Below are positions 7,564-11,813 of a stretch of DNA of 11,813 nucleotides, in pieces. Under the pieces are notes generated by a model. That model did no database searches. It worked only from the letters and a program-made list of their open reading frames with translations, and was not told the origin of the DNA. The translations under genes and the position numbers were made by a program. Numbering within the stretch: the first letter of the stretch is position 1; every line of letters starts with the position of its first letter. This stretch comes from JBMTVT01 sp049451635 (lineage in GTDB: Bacteria; Bacteroidota; Bacteroidia; Flavobacteriales; Flavobacteriaceae), in the NCBI GenBank assembly GCA_049451635.1, contig JBMTVT010000065.1, positions 1-11,813 on the forward strand. The letters run 5' to 3'.

Positions 7564-8922
7564 ATGTACACATTTTCAAATAAATTAAAGACATTTTCTA
7601 TCATACTAATAATTTTAGGAATATTAGGTGTTGGATATGGTTTTATGACATCTCATAAATCTTTTGAAGAGGTTGAAACCTTACTTGCAGAAGAATCACA
7701 TCATGGTGGTGGACACGCTGAGGAGGCCACTCATGCAGCTACTACATCTCATGATACGCATGCCGTTGCAGATTCTCATGGTGAAGAAGCGCATGCCCAA
7801 GTTGATAAACACAAAAAACATGTTGAGCATGTTCAGCATCAAATATCAAATCGTCCATGGTCTGCTCTTTATGTAGCGGCATTTTTCTTCATGATGATTG
7901 CATTAGGTGTACTGGCTTTTTATGCTATTCAAATAGCATCGCAAGCCGGTTGGTCCCCTGTGTTGTTTAGAGTTATGGAGGCCATAACATCTTACTTATT
8001 ACCAGGTGCATTAATAGTTTTGGCAATTGCTGTAGCTTCGGGAACTATAGGGCATTACAATTTGTTTGTGTGGATGGATCCTGAAGTTGTAGAACATGAT
8101 AAACTTATTAAAGGAAAATCAGGATTTTTAAATCTTCCATGGTTTGCTATTCGTGGATTGATTTTTATTGCAGGATGGAGTTTATATCGTCATTTTTCTC
8201 GTAAATTTTCTATTGCTCAAGATACAGCAGAAGATAAAAGTAACTTCAAAAAATCATTCCGGATTTCAGCAGGATTTTTAGTGTTCTTTATTTATACAGA
8301 ATCCATGATGTCTTGGGATTGGATTATGAGTGTAGACCCACACTGGTTTTCTACATTATTTGGATGGTATGTGTTTGCTAGTATGTTTGTAAGTGGTATT
8401 ACGGTAATTGCGTTAATAACTATTTACTTAAAATCTAGAAACTATTTAGAGTTTGTAAATGAAAACCATTTACATGATGTAGCTAAATTTATGTTCGCTT
8501 TTAGTATTTTCTGGACCTATTTATGGTTCTCACAATTTATGTTAATATGGTATTCTAATATTCCAGAAGAAGTAACCTATTTTGTAACCAGATTTAACGA
8601 TTATAAATTACCATTCTTAGGCATGGTAGTATTAAACTTCGTATTTCCTATATTGATGCTAATGAATGCTGATTACAAACGTATTCCATGGTTTGTTGTT
8701 ATGACAGGTTTAGTTATTTTATTTGGTCATTATATAGATATATTCAATATGATTATGCCTGCAACTGTTGGTGACAGATGGTTTATTGGAATTCCAGAAA
8801 TCGGTTCTATTTTACTATTTGCAGGGTTATTCATATTTGTAGTATTTACTGCACTAACAAAGGCGCCTTTACTAGTAAAAGGATATCCTTTTAGAAAAGA
8901 AAGTGAAGATTTTCATTATTAA
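7564..8922 (+). CDS. actF: Alternative complex III NrfD-like membrane subunit ActF
   Basis: ActF (452 residues) is the second large membrane subunit of alternative complex III, distantly related to ActC/NrfD and suggested to take part in quinone contact or proton transfer. The first helix (about 11-29) is followed by a loop of some 70 residues with 12 His between 46 and 92, then about nine more helices from residue 100 on. The segments around SWDWIMSVDPHWFSTLFGW (250-268) and FWTYLWFSQFMLIWYSNIP (316-334) are hallmarks of the family. Basic residues before helix 1 suggest a cytoplasmic N-terminus, which would put the His-rich loop in the periplasm. It is the last act gene; coxB begins 30 bases later with no terminator between, as expected for a joint ACIII-oxidase transcript. 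Confidence 0.94.
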   Translation: MYTFSNKLKTFSIILIILGILGVGYGFMTSHKSFEEVETLLAEESHHGGGHAEEATHAATTSHDTHAVADSHGEEAHAQVDKHKKHVEHVQHQISNRPWSALYVAAFFFMMIALGVLAFYAIQIASQAGWSPVLFRVMEAITSYLLPGALIVLAIAVASGTIGHYNLFVWMDPEVVEHDKLIKGKSGFLNLPWFAIRGLIFIAGWSLYRHFSRKFSIAQDTAEDKSNFKKSFRISAGFLVFFIYTESMMSWDWIMSVDPHWFSTLFGWYVFASMFVSGITVIALITIYLKSRNYLEFVNENHLHDVAKFMFAFSIFWTYLWFSQFMLIWYSNIPEEVTYFVTRFNDYKLPFLGMVVLNFVFPILMLMNADYKRIPWFVVMTGLVILFGHYIDIFNMIMPATVGDRWFIGIPEIGSILLFAGLFIFVVFTALTKAPLLVKGYPFRKESEDFHY

Positions 8923-8952
8923 TTAAGATATAAATAAAGACGAACGATAACA

Positions 8953-10014
8953 ATGACTGCTTTATTAACAATTATAGTTTTAGTATTTATTTCAGTTGCC
9001 ATTTGGCAAATGGTAAAGATTTTCGATTTAGCTCAGGCTAAAATCGATAATTCTCAAGTTGCTAATGATAAAGATAATGCCGTAAATGGGTATTTAATGA
9101 TGGGCTTTTTAGCATTCATTTATATCATTACTATTGTCTGTTTTGTAAAATGGGGGGATTTGCCTTTAATGTCAAATTCGGCGTCAGAGCATGGTCCGAC
9201 CATAGATAACCTGATGATCATATCTATGATTATCATCTTTTTTGTGCAAACAGTTACGCAGTTTTTATTACACTACTTTGCCTACAAATACAAAGGAGAA
9301 AAAGGTAAAAAGGCATTATTTTTTGCTGATAATAACAAACTAGAAGCTATCTGGACTATTATCCCTGTAATTGTTTTGGCAGGATTAATCATCTACGGAT
9401 TGAATACTTGGATTAACATTATGGGTGTTGACGAAAGTGATGATCCTTTGGTCGTTGAATTATACGCGCAACAATTTAACTGGAAAGCAAGATATGGTGG
9501 AGCAGATAATACTTTAGGAAAAGCCAATGTACGTTTAATTGATATTGATAGGGCTAACATTTTAGGTTTAGACGAATCAGATCCTAATGCACATGATGAT
9601 GTTATTACAACTGAATTGCATTTACCAGTTGGAAAGTCAGTATTGTTTAAAATGCGCTCGCAGGATGTATTGCATTCAGCATATATGCCTCATTTTAGAG
9701 CACAAATGAACTGTGTTCCAGGTATGATTACCCAATTTGGATTTACCCCTACAGTAACCACTGCTGAAATGAGACAAAATCCTGATATTGTTGAAAAAGT
9801 CAATAATATCAATAAAATAAGAATTAAAAATAAGGAAGCTGTTGAGGCAAGAGGCCAAGAGTTAAGATATGAGTTTGATTACTTATTATTATGTAACAAA
9901 ATTTGCGGTAAGTCTCATTACAATATGCAAATGAAAATAATAGTTGAAACTCAAGAAGAATATGATGCTTGGATGAAAGAGCAAAAAGAATTCAAAAACT
10001 CTCTAATTAACTAA
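8953..10014 (+). CDS. coxB: Cytochrome c oxidase subunit II with CuA site
   Basis: CoxB (353 residues) takes electrons from the cytochrome c domain(s) of the preceding complex into the oxidase through its binuclear CuA centre. The CuA ligand pattern is complete: His241, Cys314, Cys318, His322 and Met325 (CNKICGKSHYNM). The residue between the cysteines that is usually Glu (CxExC) is Lys316. Trp177 (FNWKARYGG) lies where the conserved electron-entry tryptophan is expected. The canonical two helices (about 85-108 and 131-152, with LEAIWTIIPV before the second) are preceded by two extra hydrophobic helices (about 1-20 and 46-66), so the N-terminus is longer than in classical subunit II. There is no C-terminal cytochrome c domain, so this is not a caa3-type subunit. 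coxA follows after 27 bases. Confidence 0.95.
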   Translation: MTALLTIIVLVFISVAIWQMVKIFDLAQAKIDNSQVANDKDNAVNGYLMMGFLAFIYIITIVCFVKWGDLPLMSNSASEHGPTIDNLMIISMIIIFFVQTVTQFLLHYFAYKYKGEKGKKALFFADNNKLEAIWTIIPVIVLAGLIIYGLNTWINIMGVDESDDPLVVELYAQQFNWKARYGGADNTLGKANVRLIDIDRANILGLDESDPNAHDDVITTELHLPVGKSVLFKMRSQDVLHSAYMPHFRAQMNCVPGMITQFGFTPTVTTAEMRQNPDIVEKVNNINKIRIKNKEAVEARGQELRYEFDYLLLCNKICGKSHYNMQMKIIVETQEEYDAWMKEQKEFKNSLIN

Positions 10015-10041
10015 TTTAAAAAGATAAAACGATATAAGATT

Positions 10042-11813
10042 ATGTCAGCACACGCAGATAACCACGCTCACGAAGACGACCACGGACATCATCACAAAGA
10101 AACGTTTGTAACGAAATACATCTTTAGTCAAGACCATAAAATGATTGCTAAACAGTATTTAATTACTGGTACAATCATGGGAGTAATAGGTGTATTAATG
10201 TCCATTATGTTTCGTATGCAAATCGCATGGCCAGAGGAACCTAATGTATTGTTTGAAGCATTATTAGGAAAATGGGCGCCAGATGGTGTTATGGATGCAG
10301 ATATATATTTAGCATTAGTAACTATTCATGGTACCATAATGGTGTTCTTTGTGCTTACTGCAGGTTTGAGTGGTACGTTTAGTAACTTATTAATTCCATT
10401 ACAAATTGGAGCTAGAGACATGGCTTCAGGTTTCTTAAACATGGTTTCTTATTGGTTATTCTTTTTGTCTAGCGTTATTATGGTTCTATCTTTATTTGTT
10501 GAAGCTGGACCAGCTGCAGCGGGATGGACTATTTATCCACCATTGAGTGCTTTACCAATGGCGCAAGGAGGCTCTGGAATGGGAATGACCTTGTGGTTGG
10601 TATCCATGGCTATATTTATTGCATCGTCACTTTTAGGATCTCTAAATTATATCGTAACAGTTATAAACCTTCGTACTAAAGGAATGTCAATGACGAGATT
10701 GCCCCTAACTATTTGGGCTTTTTTCATAACAGCTGTAATTGGTGTTATTTCTTTCCCAGTGTTATTGTCTGCGGCATTACTTTTAATTATGGATAGAAGT
10801 TTTGGTACATCATTTTTCTTATCAGACATATTTATACAAGGTGAGGTATTGCATTACCAAGGCGGTTCACCAGTATTATTTGAGCATTTATTTTGGTTTT
10901 TAGGCCACCCAGAAGTATATATTGTATTGTTACCTGCTTTGGGTATAACTTCTGAGATTATAGCAACCAATTCCCGCAAACCTATTTTTGGTTATCGTGC
11001 CATGATAGCTTCCATTCTAGCTATTGCATTTTTATCAACTATAGTTTGGGGGCATCATATGTTTATATCTGGGATGAATCCATTCTTAGGATCTGTATTT
11101 ACATTTACTACTTTATTAATTGCCATACCATCAGCGGTTAAAGCGTTTAACTACATTACAACCTTGTGGAAAGGTAACTTGCAAATGAATCCTGCCATGT
11201 TATTTTCAATTGGTTTGGTTTCAACATTCATTACAGGTGGTTTAACAGGAATCATTTTAGGAGATAGTGCTTTAGATATTAATGTACACGATACTTATTT
11301 TGTTGTGGCACATTTCCATTTAGTAATGGGTATATCTGCTTTATATGGTATGTTTGCAGGTATTTACCATTGGTTTCCAAGAATGTTTGGCAAAATGATG
11401 AATAAAAATCTAGGATATGTTCACTTTTGGGTTACTGCAGTTTGTGCCTATGGTGTTTTCTTCCCAATGCATTTTATCGGAATGGCTGGTTTACCACGTC
11501 GTTATTATACTAATAGTAATTTTCCTTTGTTTGATGATCTAGCAAATGTAAATGTAGTTATCACCATTTTTGCAGTAGTTGGAGGTATATTCCAGTTGGT
11601 ATTTTTATGGAACTTCTTTACAAGCATCTTTTATGGTAAAAAATCTGAACAAAACCCATGGAAATCAAATACATTAGAATGGACAGCTTCACACAAACAT
11701 ATACATGGTAACTGGCCAGGTGAGATTCCTCATGTGCACCGTTGGGCTTACGATTATAGTAAACCAGGACACGATGATGATTTTGTTCCTCAAAATATTC
11801 CATTAAAAGAGGG
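10042..11813 (+). CDS. coxA: Cytochrome c oxidase subunit I, A1-type haem-copper oxidase (3' end cut by window)
   Basis: CoxA is the catalytic subunit that reduces oxygen to water and pumps protons. 590 codons are open up to the right edge and no stop is seen; from the usual family length only a few codons are probably missing. Ligands are all present: His96 and His426 for haem a, His424 for haem a3, and His289, His338 and His339 for CuB, with Tyr293 (HPEVY) as the cross-linking tyrosine. Glu291 marks the A1 subfamily. Asp126 and Asn133 (D-channel) and Lys367 (K-channel) are conserved, as is the Arg486-Arg487 pair near the haem propionates. The N-terminus is unusually His-rich (seven His within residues 4-18). 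The start at 10042 is the first ATG after coxB and gives a normal length. Confidence 0.96.
   Translation, partial: MSAHADNHAHEDDHGHHHKETFVTKYIFSQDHKMIAKQYLITGTIMGVIGVLMSIMFRMQIAWPEEPNVLFEALLGKWAPDGVMDADIYLALVTIHGTIMVFFVLTAGLSGTFSNLLIPLQIGARDMASGFLNMVSYWLFFLSSVIMVLSLFVEAGPAAAGWTIYPPLSALPMAQGGSGMGMTLWLVSMAIFIASSLLGSLNYIVTVINLRTKGMSMTRLPLTIWAFFITAVIGVISFPVLLSAALLLIMDRSFGTSFFLSDIFIQGEVLHYQGGSPVLFEHLFWFLGHPEVYIVLLPALGITSEIIATNSRKPIFGYRAMIASILAIAFLSTIVWGHHMFISGMNPFLGSVFTFTTLLIAIPSAVKAFNYITTLWKGNLQMNPAMLFSIGLVSTFITGGLTGIILGDSALDINVHDTYFVVAHFHLVMGISALYGMFAGIYHWFPRMFGKMMNKNLGYVHFWVTAVCAYGVFFPMHFIGMAGLPRRYYTNSNFPLFDDLANVNVVITIFAVVGGIFQLVFLWNFFTSIFYGKKSEQNPWKSNTLEWTASHKHIHGNWPGEIPHVHRWAYDYSKPGHDDDFVPQNIPLKE

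Noticed and set aside
7664..7876. Plus-strand open frame of 70 codons inside actF
   Set aside because: It is a frame-shifted reading of the His-rich loop; the actF frame has clear family motifs and membrane helices, and the alternative has none.
10042..11813. coxA as a cbb3-type or bo3-type oxidase
   Set aside because: HPEVY with Glu291, the D- and K-channel residues, and an adjacent subunit II with a complete CuA site define an A1-type cytochrome c oxidase.

Overview
The window is A+T-rich DNA from a member of the Bacteroidota, most likely a flavobacterium. This rests on the gene content and order, a perfect TAnnTTTG promoter element in front of the first gene, the absence of Shine-Dalgarno sequences before the genes, and the protein sequences themselves. 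I infer the family level; I cannot name the species.

Layout: positions 1-251 are a non-coding leader holding a Bacteroidota-type promoter (about 141-171) and two small inverted repeats. From 252 to the right edge there is one tightly packed, all-plus-strand gene cluster with gaps of 7-33 bases: actA, actB, actC, actD, actE, actF (alternative complex III), then coxB and coxA (subunits II and I of an A-type haem-copper cytochrome oxidase). coxA is cut by the window edge within what are probably its last few codons. No tRNA, rRNA, CRISPR, IS element, transposon or clear terminator is visible.

How the genes work together: alternative complex III replaces the bc1 complex. The membrane subunits ActC and ActF (NrfD/PsrC-like) are thought to handle menaquinol oxidation. 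The iron-sulfur protein ActB and the multihaem cytochrome ActA form the periplasmic electron wire, ActE is a lipid-anchored monohaem cytochrome c, and ActD is a small two-helix subunit. Electrons then pass to the CuA centre of CoxB and on to the haem a, haem a3 and CuB centres of CoxA, where oxygen is reduced. An ACIII-aa3 supercomplex of this type is known from Flavobacterium johnsoniae, and the gene order here suits co-assembly.

I see no undescribed system: this is a core respiratory operon. The points worth a second look are details. ActC has a C-terminal helix-hairpin-helix-like domain. ActA has a sixth CXXCH motif on an extra N-terminal cytochrome domain. A Lys replaces the usual Glu in the CuA loop of CoxB. 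ActF and CoxA have histidine-rich segments. ActB has a late twin-arginine/lipobox signal. An AT-rich 9-mer recurs directly before three start codons.
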